A DNA stretch of 64,000 nt from Asticcacaulis sp. AC460 (GTDB lineage Bacteria > Pseudomonadota > Alphaproteobacteria > Caulobacterales > Caulobacteraceae): contig NZ_AWGD01000037.1 in the NCBI RefSeq assembly GCF_000495795.1, positions 1-64,000 of the forward strand, written 5' to 3'. Made by a program: the position numbers and the translations under genes. Positions 8,995 to 18,900 of this stretch are shown here, in pieces; position 1 is the first letter of the stretch; every line of letters starts with the position of its first letter. Under the pieces are notes generated by a model, which saw nothing but the letters and a program-made list of their open reading frames with translations, was not told the DNA's origin and did not search any database.

Positions 8995-10518
8995 TCAAAG
9001 CGCCACCACCGCCTCGGGTCGCGCCTGGCGCAGGATCGAGTCGGGCAGGGACGGCCCCTGACCCATCGAGTGTTCGAAGAAGACCGAACTGCTGGCTTGA
9101 TTGAACGGAATGTTCAGCGCCTGGCGTACCTCCGCCTCGATCCGGTCGCGCAGGCTCACCAACTGGTCTGAACTGAGATAGTCGGTGAAGACGAACGACT
9201 GATAGCCGCCACCGGGGATGCCCTTGTAGTAGTCGGCCGTCACGGCGTAGTCGACGGTGCGGGCATGCAGCCGGTCGCCGGTCTTCGGGTGGCTATAGGT
9301 CCAGACATCGGGCAGGCTGTCGTGCGGCACGGCCAGGTCGTGATAGGGCGTACCTGGATAGGGCGTGATCAGGGTGACGTCGAAGTCGTCGACCCGATGC
9401 CCGATCAGCCAGTCGCGGATGGCCAGCGCCGTCTCTTCACTGTCACCCGGATGGCCCATCGACATCAGTGCCTTGACCTTGAGCCCGTGGCGTCTGGCGA
9501 TCGCCATCGCGCGGTTATTGTCGTCCAGCGTGGCGCGCTTGTCGATATTGGTCAGAATGCGCGGCGCCGCGGCTTCGAAGCCGCACAGCAGCCAGCGGAA
9601 ACCGGCCCGGTACATGGCCGCCGCCTGAGCATCGCTGAACAGCTCCGCCTTGATGAAGCCGCGCAGCCGGAACTCGACGCCCAGCCGTTCCTGCAGGGCC
9701 GTGAGTTGGTCCATCAACTCGACCAGGCGCGGATTGACGTTCAGTTCGTCGTCATAAAACATGAAGCCGCAATAGCCGTACTCACGGTGCAGGAACTCGA
9801 TTTCCTGCACCACGGACTCGCTGGACCGGGTGCGGATCAGGCGCAGGCTGCGGCTGTTGCGGCCGCCGCAAAAGCCACAGTTGAACGGGCATCCCAGCTG
9901 GGCAATCAGGTTGGTCGCCGGCCGGCCTTCGATCTGGTAGCGGTAGCTCTTCATGTCGATCAGGTGCCGCGCGGGGAGCGGACTGGCCTCATAGTCGGCA
10001 TTGGACATGAACAGCGGGCTGTGATGGTCGTCGCCGTCGATATACTTCGGCGGCGCCTTCGCCATGGCGGCAAAGATGGCGCTTTCGCCGTCGCCGGCGC
10101 ACAGCACGTCGAAGGCGGTTTCCAGCAGGTCGACGCCGCGTGCGCCGCGTCCGCCGACGGTTCCGCGTTTCTGTTCCACCTTGCGCGCCGCGTACATCAA
10201 GGTGGTGTGGGGCCCGCCCAGGATCAGCCGCGCCTGGGGCCAGCGATTGCGCAGAACCTCGCGGACCTTCATCACGGCGGGTAGTTGCGGTGTTGTCGCG
10301 GTCAGGCCGACGACATCATGCGTCGTGCCGCTGCAATAGTGCTCCAGCACATCGAGATAGTTCTGCACGCCGGACAGATCGACAAAATCGACGGTGCAGC
10401 CGGCGGCTTCGAGCACGGCGGCGACCTTCAACAGACCCAGATTAACGAACACCCGTTCATCCAGCAGGAAGGCCGACGGCGGGTTTATCAGGCATATTCG
10501 CGTGAAGTGAGGCGCCAT
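8995..10518 (-). CDS. B12-binding radical SAM enzyme
   Basis: The protein has 507 residues from the ATG at 10518; an upstream-extended frame reaches 10800 but adds low-complexity sequence overlapping the neighbouring gene. The N-terminal ~130 residues (CLINPPSAF, VNLGLLKVAAVLEAAGCTVDF) resemble a cobalamin-binding Rossmann domain. C210, C214 and C217 (CPFNCGFC) form the radical-SAM CxxxCxxC 4Fe-4S site. RLRGFIKAELF and WLLCGFEAA fit the TIM barrel of the MiaB/NifB-like superfamily. Such enzymes carry out radical methylations or rearrangements. It converges on the methyltransferase gene with one base between stops and diverges from the UDP-xylose synthase. A role in modifying the glycan or polypeptide of the giant proteins is only inferred. 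Confidence 0.85.
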   Translation of the reverse strand: MAPHFTRICLINPPSAFLLDERVFVNLGLLKVAAVLEAAGCTVDFVDLSGVQNYLDVLEHYCSGTTHDVVGLTATTPQLPAVMKVREVLRNRWPQARLILGGPHTTLMYAARKVEQKRGTVGGRGARGVDLLETAFDVLCAGDGESAIFAAMAKAPPKYIDGDDHHSPLFMSNADYEASPLPARHLIDMKSYRYQIEGRPATNLIAQLGCPFNCGFCGGRNSRSLRLIRTRSSESVVQEIEFLHREYGYCGFMFYDDELNVNPRLVELMDQLTALQERLGVEFRLRGFIKAELFSDAQAAAMYRAGFRWLLCGFEAAAPRILTNIDKRATLDDNNRAMAIARRHGLKVKALMSMGHPGDSEETALAIRDWLIGHRVDDFDVTLITPYPGTPYHDLAVPHDSLPDVWTYSHPKTGDRLHARTVDYAVTADYYKGIPGGGYQSFVFTDYLSSDQLVSLRDRIEAEVRQALNIPFNQASSSVFFEHSMGQGPSLPDSILRQARPEAVVAL

Positions 10519-10690
10519 CGCTCTTGGGTACCGCAGGGTGATCGGGAGGTCGCGATTCGACCGGACTATTCCTACCACGCGCCGCTGGCCTCTCAAAACC
10601 CGTGGCTTACAGATCGCGCCGCCGGTGTTAGACGATGACGGGCCTGCGCCGTGATTCTGCCCGCGGCCGCCGCAAAAAGGGAACCGCCCC
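10519..10690. promoter_or_regulatory. Divergent promoter region, radical SAM / UXS
   Basis: A 172-base gap between two genes reading apart, so it should hold promoters in both directions. I see no strong -35/-10 pair. AAAAAGGGAA just before 10691 is the ribosome site of the rightward gene. Confidence 0.4.
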
Positions 10691-11662
10691 ATGAGCCTGT
10701 CTCGCAAACGCGTCCTGGTAACGGGCGGCGCCGGATTTCTCGGATCGCACCTGTGCGAGCGGCTGCTGGCGCGCGGCGATGACGTGCTGTGCGTCGACAA
10801 CTACTTTACCGGCCGCAAGGACAATATCACTCACCTGCTGGGGCTGCCGCAGTTCGAGGCCCTGCGCCACGACGTCACCCTGCCGTTGTTTGTCGAGGTC
10901 GACGAGATCTACAACCTGGCCTGTCCGGCCTCGCCGGTCCATTATCAGTTCGACCCCGTACAGACGATCAAGACCTCCGTTGTCGGCGCCATCAACATGC
11001 TGGGCCTGGCGCGGCGGCTGAAGGTGAAGATCCTGCAGGCCAGCACCAGCGAGGTCTATGGCGATCCGGACGTTCACCCGCAACCGGAAAGCTATCGCGG
11101 CAATGTCAACGTCCTGGGGCCGCGGGCCTGTTACGACGAAGGCAAGCGGGCCGCCGAAACCCTCTTCTTCGACTATCACCGCCAGCACAAGGTCGCGATC
11201 AGGGTCGCGCGCATCTTCAACACCTATGGTCCGCGCATGCAGCCCAATGACGGGCGTGTCGTGTCCAGTTTTGTCGTTCAGGCCCTGCGCGGTGAGCCCA
11301 TCACCCTCTACGGCGACGGCAGCCAGACCCGGGCCTTCTGCTACGTCGACGACATGGTCGAGGGGCTTATCCGCCTGATGGACACGGGCCCCGAGGTGAC
11401 GGGCCCGGTCAATATCGGCAATCCGCATGAGGTCGAGGTGCGCGACCTGGCCCAGCGCATTATCCGCCTGACGGGGTCGTCGTCCCCGCTCGTCTATCGG
11501 GACTTGCCGCAGGATGATCCGGCCCGCCGCTGTCCCGACATATCCCTGGCCCGGCAGGTGCTGGAGTGGCAGCCGGCTGTCTCGCTGGATGAGGGGTTGC
11601 GCGCCACCATCGCGCATTTCCAGAGCCGCCTGGCGGCTGGGCGCGAGCCGGCAGCCGGGTGA
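10691..11662 (+). CDS. UDP-glucuronate decarboxylase (UDP-xylose synthase)
   Basis: The protein has 323 residues and is a short-chain dehydrogenase-type nucleotide-sugar enzyme. [12 protein letters not shown] at residues ~9-20 is the NAD-binding GxxGxxG loop. [10 protein letters not shown] and [11 protein letters not shown] supply the catalytic Thr/Ser and Yxxx[16 protein letters not shown] and [17 protein letters not shown] are diagnostic of the UXS family, which decarboxylates UDP-glucuronate to UDP-xylose in the cytoplasm. It has a purine-rich ribosome site (AAAGGGA) before ATG 10691. Its position beside the GT41 enzyme suggests it supplies the donor sugar for that enzyme or another transferase; this is inference. 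Confidence 0.93.
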   Translation: MSLSRKRVLVTGGAGFLGSHLCERLLARGDDVLCVDNYFTGRKDNITHLLGLPQFEALRHDVTLPLFVEVDEIYNLACPASPVHYQFDPVQTIKTSVVGAINMLGLARRLKVKILQASTSEVYGDPDVHPQPESYRGNVNVLGPRACYDEGKRAAETLFFDYHRQHKVAIRVARIFNTYGPRMQPNDGRVVSSFVVQALRGEPITLYGDGSQTRAFCYVDDMVEGLIRLMDTGPEVTGPVNIGNPHEVEVRDLAQRIIRLTGSSSPLVYRDLPQDDPARRCPDISLARQVLEWQPAVSLDEGLRATIAHFQSRLAAGREPAAG

Positions 11663-11727
11663 GAAAATACGAGGTCAATCAACGTATTTGTGCGCAGGCC
11701 CGGCGGGGCGCAGACGGAAATCGTTAA

Positions 11728-11759
11728 CCTTACCCATGATATCACAACCAACGGTAAGG
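11728..11759. promoter_or_regulatory. Inverted repeat upstream of TIGR03032 gene
   Basis: CCTTACC (11728-11734) and GGTAAGG (11753-11759) form a perfect 7-base inverted repeat 12 bases upstream of the 11771 start. It could be an operator or a leader hairpin. An AT-rich hairpin, AAATACG/CGTATTT (11665-11671, 11683-11689), follows the UXS stop and may be a weak terminator. Confidence 0.35.
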
Positions 11760-11770
11760 GCTGACTTTTC

Positions 11771-12922
11771 ATGATCGATGCGGCTGAGCGTAGGCGAGCT
11801 GTGTCCGGCAACGCGACCGCGTCCGGATCGTCCGCACCTGTGCTCCCGATTCAGGTTCAGGCGACCGGCGACATGGCGGCCGTGTTGCAGGAGCTCGGCA
11901 TAGCCCTGGCCGTCGCCAGCTACCAGGCGTCCCGTGTCATCGTCATTTCGGCCGATACCGCCGGCCTCACGGTCCTGCCACGCAGCTTCGACAAGCCGAT
12001 GAGCCTGGCCAGTACCGACGGCCGGCTCGCTATCGCGACCCGCAACGAACTGGTCGTTCTGTCGGCATCAGACGCTTTGGCGGCCGGTTACCCCCGCGCG
12101 CCGGACACCTATGCCCGCCTGTGGTTGCCGCGCAGCGTGCGCTTTACCGGCGAAATCGATCTGCACGACATCGCCTTTGCCGGCGACACGGTTGTGGGCG
12201 CCGCCACGCGCTTTTCATGCCTGGCCAGGCTGGACGACAGGGCCAGCTTCACGCCGCTCTGGCGTCCGCCCTTCGTCTCGGACCTGGTCCCCGATGACCG
12301 CTGCCATCTCAACGGCATGGCGCTGGATGCCGCCGGTGCCCCGCGCTTCGCCACCGCCCTGGGCGCGACCGATACGGCCGAGGGCTGGCGCGCCGGGCGC
12401 ACCGGGGGCGGCGTGCTGATATCCGTCCCCGATGGCGGCATCGTCCTCGACGGGCTGTGCATGCCGCATTCACCGCGATTGTTCGGCGGTGTCCTGCATG
12501 TGCTGAATTCCGGCGCCGGCGAGGTCATTCGTGTCGAAAGCGCGGGCCGTGCGACGGTCCTGGCGCGCCTGTCCGGCTATACCCGGGGTCTGGTGGCGCA
12601 GCGGGATATCCTGTTCGTCGGCCTGTCGCGTCTGCGCGATCGCCACGGCGCCGGGCGCGATCCCCTGCCCGTGGAGGCCGACACCGTGTCGTGCGGCGTC
12701 GTCGCGCTTGAGGCCACAACCGGCCATGTCCTTGGCCGTCTCGATTTCGCCGGTGGCATCGATGAGATTTCCGATCTCGCCGTGCTTTCCGGCGCCGGCC
12801 GTCACGGCATTCTGAACCACAGCGAGCCCGGCCACCGTGCCGCGCTTGCCCTACCTGAACAGGGCTTCTGGGCCCAACCCGGCCCTGGCGGCCAGGCCTT
12901 ACCATCGGATAACACCCCATGA
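11771..12922 (+). CDS. TIGR03032/DUF4915 family protein coupled to giant adhesin gene
   Basis: The protein has 383 residues. Motifs typical of TIGR03032 (DUF4915) include LASYQASRV-like AVASYQASRVIVIS near residue 50, TGEIDLHDIAF near 130, DDRCHLNGMALD near 175 and GGVLHVLNSGAGEVIRV near 240. Repeated beta strands suggest a propeller-like fold. No signal peptide is seen, so it is probably cytoplasmic. The biochemical function of the family is not established to my knowledge. Its stop overlaps the start of the 3317-residue protein (ATGA at 12919-12922), which argues for translational coupling and a shared task such as modifying, folding or assembling that protein (inference). Confidence 0.8.
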   Translation: MIDAAERRRAVSGNATASGSSAPVLPIQVQATGDMAAVLQELGIALAVASYQASRVIVISADTAGLTVLPRSFDKPMSLASTDGRLAIATRNELVVLSASDALAAGYPRAPDTYARLWLPRSVRFTGEIDLHDIAFAGDTVVGAATRFSCLARLDDRASFTPLWRPPFVSDLVPDDRCHLNGMALDAAGAPRFATALGATDTAEGWRAGRTGGGVLISVPDGGIVLDGLCMPHSPRLFGGVLHVLNSGAGEVIRVESAGRATVLARLSGYTRGLVAQRDILFVGLSRLRDRHGAGRDPLPVEADTVSCGVVALEATTGHVLGRLDFAGGIDEISDLAVLSGAGRHGILNHSEPGHRAALALPEQGFWAQPGPGGQALPSDNTP

Positions 12923-15900
12923 GCGACAACGCTAAGACTCACCTCGACAAGGCCCTGCTGGCCAACAACGGCGACGGTGATTTCGGTATTGCGGCGGATG
13001 GCGCCGGCCGCGGTCAGGTCTACCTCCAGGCCCTGGCCACGCCCGACCTGATGCCGGTCCAGGCCTCGGGTCCGGTGGTTGCCGGCGACGGCGATACCGG
13101 GGGGAAGTTCGCCGCCTACGGCTTCGAAAGCGTCTCCGCCGGCAGTGGCCTGATGCAAGCCGCGCCGACAGGGGAGTTCCAGGTCAACACCTACACGACG
13201 GGGACCCAGGCGAGACCTTCTGTCGCGGCCGATTCCGACGGCGACTTTGTCGTCGTCTGGCATTCCAACCTCCAGGACGGCAATGGCAACGGCATCTTTG
13301 GCCAGCGCTTCAATGCGTCCGGCGTCGCGCAGGGCTCGGAATTCCGCGCTAACACCTACACGACCAGCGCCCAGCAAAATCCGGATGCCGCCATGGACTC
13401 GGACGGCGATTTCGTCGTGGTCTGGGATGCCGCCGGCAATCAGGACGGCAACGGCGTCGGTACCTATTTCCAGCGTTATAACGCTTCAGGCGTGGCGCAG
13501 GGAGGCGAGACCAAGGTCAACACCTACACGACCGGCGCCCAGGGGGCGCCATCGGTCGCCATGGACACGGATGGCGACTTTGTGGTGGTGTGGCAGTCGA
13601 ACGGCCAGGATCTCAGCGGCTATGGTGTTTTCGGACAGCGTTACAACGCCTCCGGCGCTGCCCAGGGCGCCGAGTTCCAGATCAATACCTATACGACCGG
13701 CGCCCAGAGCAATGTCCAGATCGCCATGGCCGATAACGGCGACTTCGTCGTCACCTGGACTTCCAACCTCCAGGACGGCGACAGTTCGGGCGTCTTCGGA
13801 CAGCGCTATAATGCTTCAGGCGCCACGCAAGGCAGCGAATTCCAGGTCAACACCTACACCACCGGCGTGCAGAACAACGCCAAGGTCGCCATGGACGCGG
13901 ACGGCGATTTCGTTGTGGTATGGCAGTCGAACGGCCAGGATGGCGACAACAACGGTGTTTACGGCCAGCGCTTCAATGCTTCCGGCGTCGCACAAGGCTC
14001 GGAATTCAAGGTCAATACCTATACCACCTCGGGCCAGGGATCTCCGTCAGTCGCCATGGATGCGGACGGCGATTTCGTCGTGACCTGGGCCTCCAACTTC
14101 CAGGACGGTGATGTGTACGGCGTTTACGGCCAGTATTACACCGCCGCCGGCGTCGCAGTCGGCAGCGAGTTCCTTGTCAATACCTACACCACCAACACCC
14201 AGATACGCACCGATGTGCGCATGGATGACGATGGCGATTTCATTGTGGCCTGGGACTCCGCAGGTCAGGATGGCAACGGCACCGGCATCTATGCCCGCAT
14301 AATCTCGGCGCCGTCCACGGCGCCGGTCCTCGCCAACCTGGCCGGCGACAGCTTCGCCCTGGCGTCGGCAGGCCAATTTACCGCGCTCGACGGGGGCACG
14401 GCCGCAACCATAACCTCCGCCGCGCTCACGACCGCCACGCTCGCCGTCAACCGGGTCAAGGCCGGGGTCGCTGACGGCAACGCGCACGACACTTACAGCC
14501 TGCTGAGCAGCAGCCTGTTCAGCGTCGATATCAGCGGCGGGGCGTTCGGCGGCGTTTCGGCGGGCGCCCTTGCCGGCGCCACCGGCGACGTCACCGGCAC
14601 GCTGGTCAGCACGGCCAGCGGTCTGGCTTTCGCGCGCTATACCTATGTCTACGCGACCGGCACCCTGACCATCGCGTTCGGCGCCGCGTCGGGCGACAGC
14701 GGCGTCACCGGCACCCCGACCGAGGCGCTAATCGCGGATGTCCTGGCCCATATCGGCTACGGCAGCGCCAGGCCCTATGGCGACGGCACCCTGCGCGTCA
14801 CCCTGCATGACAGCGGCGGCGATGCGACGGCCGATGTCACCTTTACCAGCGCCAACATCTATGTCGACCGCAGCGATGACGACGCCGGCGGCGACGCCTC
14901 CGACGGCTTCTCTCTGCGCGAGGCCCTGGCGCGCGGTGTTGCGCAATCCGGCGCCGATACGATCCATCTGGGACAGCTGACGGCCGACACCACGGTGACC
15001 CTGGCCGGCAGCACCGCGACCCTGGGCGCGGGCGATACGCTCAAGGCCGACACCAACAACCTGACCATCGCCGGCAGCACGGGCGGCGGACTGGTCCTGG
15101 GCGGCGCGGCAACCGTCGAGACCGCAAACGGTGCGGTGCTGACCGTGACCGCCGCCCTGTCGGGTGGAAACGTTCTGCTGACCAAGACCGGTTCCGGCAC
15201 GCTGGTGTTGACTGGTAACAATTCCGGCCTGACGGGTGGAATGACGATTTCCGAGGGCACGCTTTCGGTGGCAGGCGATGTCAACCTGAGCACCGGTTCG
15301 CTGAGCATGGGCGCCGGTACGACGCTGGAGGCGACGGGATCGACAACCATCGACAATGACATGGCCATGGGCGTAGGCGGTGAATTCACGGTCGAGGTCG
15401 GGGCGGACGTGGAGTTGACCCTGACCGGAGAGACGACGGGAACCTGGTTCAGCTATATCAAAACCGGCGCCGGCACCCTGGTGCTGAACGGCAATGGAGA
15501 AGCGGCGAGCTCTTCCATGATCGTCGAAGCGGGTACGGTCGAGATCGATACCACCGTCAACCTGGGTTCGGGCGCCGTCACCATGAAAGATGGCACGACG
15601 CTTGTCGTGACAGGTGACACCACCATTGAGAAGGAGTTTTACCTGGAAGGCGCAACCACGATCAGCGTGGACCAGGACGTAACCATAACGATGATCCTAA
15701 CCAGTAGTTCGGGCCTGACCAAGGCCGGCGCGGGTACGCTGACCGTGAGCGCTCCCGATCTGACTGGAGACCTGATCGTGTCCACGGGGACTCTGGTCAT
15801 GGGGGGGATTGGCAGCAACAGCAATGTCTACCTGGCCGAGGGCACGACGCTGTCGTTCGCGGGCGGCGGGGGTATCGACGGCACCGTCACCCTGGGCGGC

Positions 15901-18900
15901 GCGGCGACGATCGCGGTGGCGCAGGACGCGACGCTGAGCGTGAACGGCAGTCTCATCGGGTCGGCGAACCTGACCAAGGACGGCGCGGGTACGCTGGTCC
16001 TAGCCTCAGGGGACAATGAAGCGAATCTGACCGGCGCACTGATCGTCGCTGCAGGTACGGTGTCCGTTGAGCAGGACAACAACCTGGTCGGCGGTACCGT
16101 CACGCTCAAGGCCGGCACGACGCTGGCCGTTACCGGCACCGACGCCGAAATCGACAATGCGATCGTGCTGGACGGCGCGGCGACGCTTGAAATCGGCAAC
16201 ACCGCCACCCTGTCAACGGCGTTAACGGGTTCAGGCGGGCTGACCAAGACGGGCTCGGGCACCTTGGTGCTTTCGAATACCGGCAACGAAACCAACTTCA
16301 CCGGTGGCGTGATCGTGTCCGAGGGCACGCTGTCCGTGACGGATGACGATGCCCTGGTGGGCGGCACCGTGACCCTGGCCGAAGACACCACGCTGGACAT
16401 TTCAAGTTCTTCGATCGACAACGCCATTGCGGTGACGGGCGCGGCGAAGATTGCGTTTTCCGGTTCCGCGGAATTGAGCGGTAATCTGACCGGTTCGGGG
16501 GACCTGAGCTTCGAAGGCCCTTCAAGTGCGACCCGGCTCACCCTGAGCGGGTCGAACGCGGCTATGACTGGCGGCCTGACCGTTACCAGAGGCCGGCTGA
16601 ATGTGGCCAGTGACGACAACCTGTCAGCCGGGACGGTTACGCTTGGCCAAGGCGCGACGCTGGTCGTCACCGCCGATGCGGAGATCGACAATGCCGTCGT
16701 CCTGGACGGATCGGCGAAGGTCGAGGTCGCGGAGAACCTGTCGGTTACCCTGAGCGGCATCATCAGCGGGGCGTATACCCTGGACAAGGAGGGCGACGGC
16801 GCCCTGATCCTCTCGGGTAACAATTCCGGCCTGACCGGCGGGCTGACGGTCTTGGCCGGCAGCGTCATGGTGAGCGATGACACCAATCTGGGCACGGGCA
16901 CGGTCAACCTGGAAGGCGGCGCGACGCTTTGGGTGACGGCCGATACGACCATCGACAACGCCATCGCCTTGAATGGTGCGGCGACGATCGCAATTTCGCC
17001 GGACCTGACGGTCACCGTGAGCGGGAGCCTTTCCGGCGCGTCGGATCTGACCAAGGCCGGCGAAGGCACGCTGGTCCTGACCGACACCGACAACGAAATC
17101 AACTTCACCGGCGGGGTCGTCGTGTCCGAGGGCACGCTCTCCGTGTCGAACGATGACGCTCTGGCGGCCGGCCCCCTGACCCTGAACGAAGGCGCGACGC
17201 TGGCGGTGACCGGCGCGACCGATATCGACAATGACATCGTCGTGACAGGCGATGCTTTTCTGGCATTGGGCGCAAACGTCACCGTAAGCGGCGGCCTGAG
17301 CGGCGCAGGGGGGCTGCAAGTCACAGGCTCGGGCAGCGAAACCCTGACCCTGACGGACACCGGCAACGAAGCCAATATGAGCGGCAGTATCACGGTCTCG
17401 GCCGGCACGCTGGCCGTGGCGGATGACAATGCGCTGAGCAGAGGGCAACTCATCCTGGCAACGGGCGCGATCTTGTCGCTGACGGGTTCGACCACCATCG
17501 ACAACACGATTACCCTGAACGGCAACGCCAACGTTTCAACGGCAACGGGCGTCGCGGCGACCCTGAGCGGTGACCTGGGCGGTTCCTCGACCCTGACCAA
17601 GGCGGGGGCAGGCACCCTCACCTTGACCGGCAGCAATTCCAGCATGGGCGGCGGACTGTCCATCACGGCCGGTACGGTGTCCGTCGCAGGTGACGGCAAT
17701 CTGACCGGCGGTACGGTGTCGCTGGCCGGCGGAAGCCTTGCGGTCACCGGCAGCACGACCATTGACAACGCCATTGCCATGACCGGCGTCGCGACGGTCG
17801 ATGTCGCCACCTCCACCACCACCTTCGTGACCCTGAGTGGCGCGCTGACCGGAGCCTTCGATCTCACCAAGACGGGCGTGGGCAAGCTGACCCTCACCGG
17901 CGACAATTCCGGCCTGAGCGGTGGCCTGACGGTTTCGGGCGGTACTCTGTCGGTGGCCAGCGACGGCAACCTGGGGACGGGTGCGGTCACCCTGGGCGCC
18001 AACACCACCTTCAATGTCGATGGCACCACGACGATCGACAATTCTGTCGTCCTGACCGGCAATGCGATCCTGAGCACGACCAACGCCACCTCGGTCACCT
18101 TGTCCGGCGCCCTGTCGGGTGACGGCTTCAAGCTGACCAAGACCGGGGGCGTCAAGCTGGTCCTGACCAACACCGGCAACGAAGCCGGCTTTACCGGCGG
18201 ATTGCAGATCAACGGCGGCACCGTGGACGTCGCAGCCGATGACGCCCTGGTCGGTGGCACGGTAACGCTGAACGGTGGTACGCTGGGGGTCACCGCAGCG
18301 ACGACCATCGACAACGCCGTGGTTGTGAGCGGCGCGTCGACCGTGCGGACGGATGCCGCCGTCACCCTGAGTGGCGCCCTGACAGGTTCGTCGACCCTGA
18401 CCAAGTCCGGTGCGGGAACCCTGACCCTGTCGGGCAGCAATTCCAGCATGAGCGGTGGGCTGACCGTATCCGCCGGCACGGTCTCGGTGGCCGGTGACAG
18501 CAACCTGGTCGGGGGTTCGGTGTCCCTGGCGGCCGGCACGACCTTGTCGGTGAGCGGCGCCACGACGATCGATAACGCCGTCGCCCTGACCGGTGCGGCC
18601 ACGATCTCGGCCGGCGCGGCGGTAAGTCTGAGCGGAAACCTGACCGGATCGTCGATCCTGACCAAGGCCGGCGCCGGAACCCTGACACTGTCGGGCAGCA
18701 ATTCGGCCATGAGCGGCGGGCTGACGGTTTCGGCCGGCGGGGTCTCGGTGGCCGGCGACAGCAACCTGACCGGAGGTACGGTCACCCTGGCCGGCAGCAC
18801 GACGCTGTCGGTGACCGGGGCCACGACGATAGACAATGCCATCGCCTTGACCGGGAATGCCACGATCGCCGCAGACGCGGCCGTGACGCTGAGCGGTAGT

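Noticed and set aside
10519..10800. 94-residue N-terminal extension of the radical SAM frame
   Set aside because: Low-complexity Arg/Pro-rich sequence antisense to the UXS start; the B12-binding domain begins right after ATG 10518.
13174..14310. Regular ~165-base repeats considered as CRISPR-like
   Set aside because: They are in-frame protein repeats without short identical repeats separated by unique spacers.
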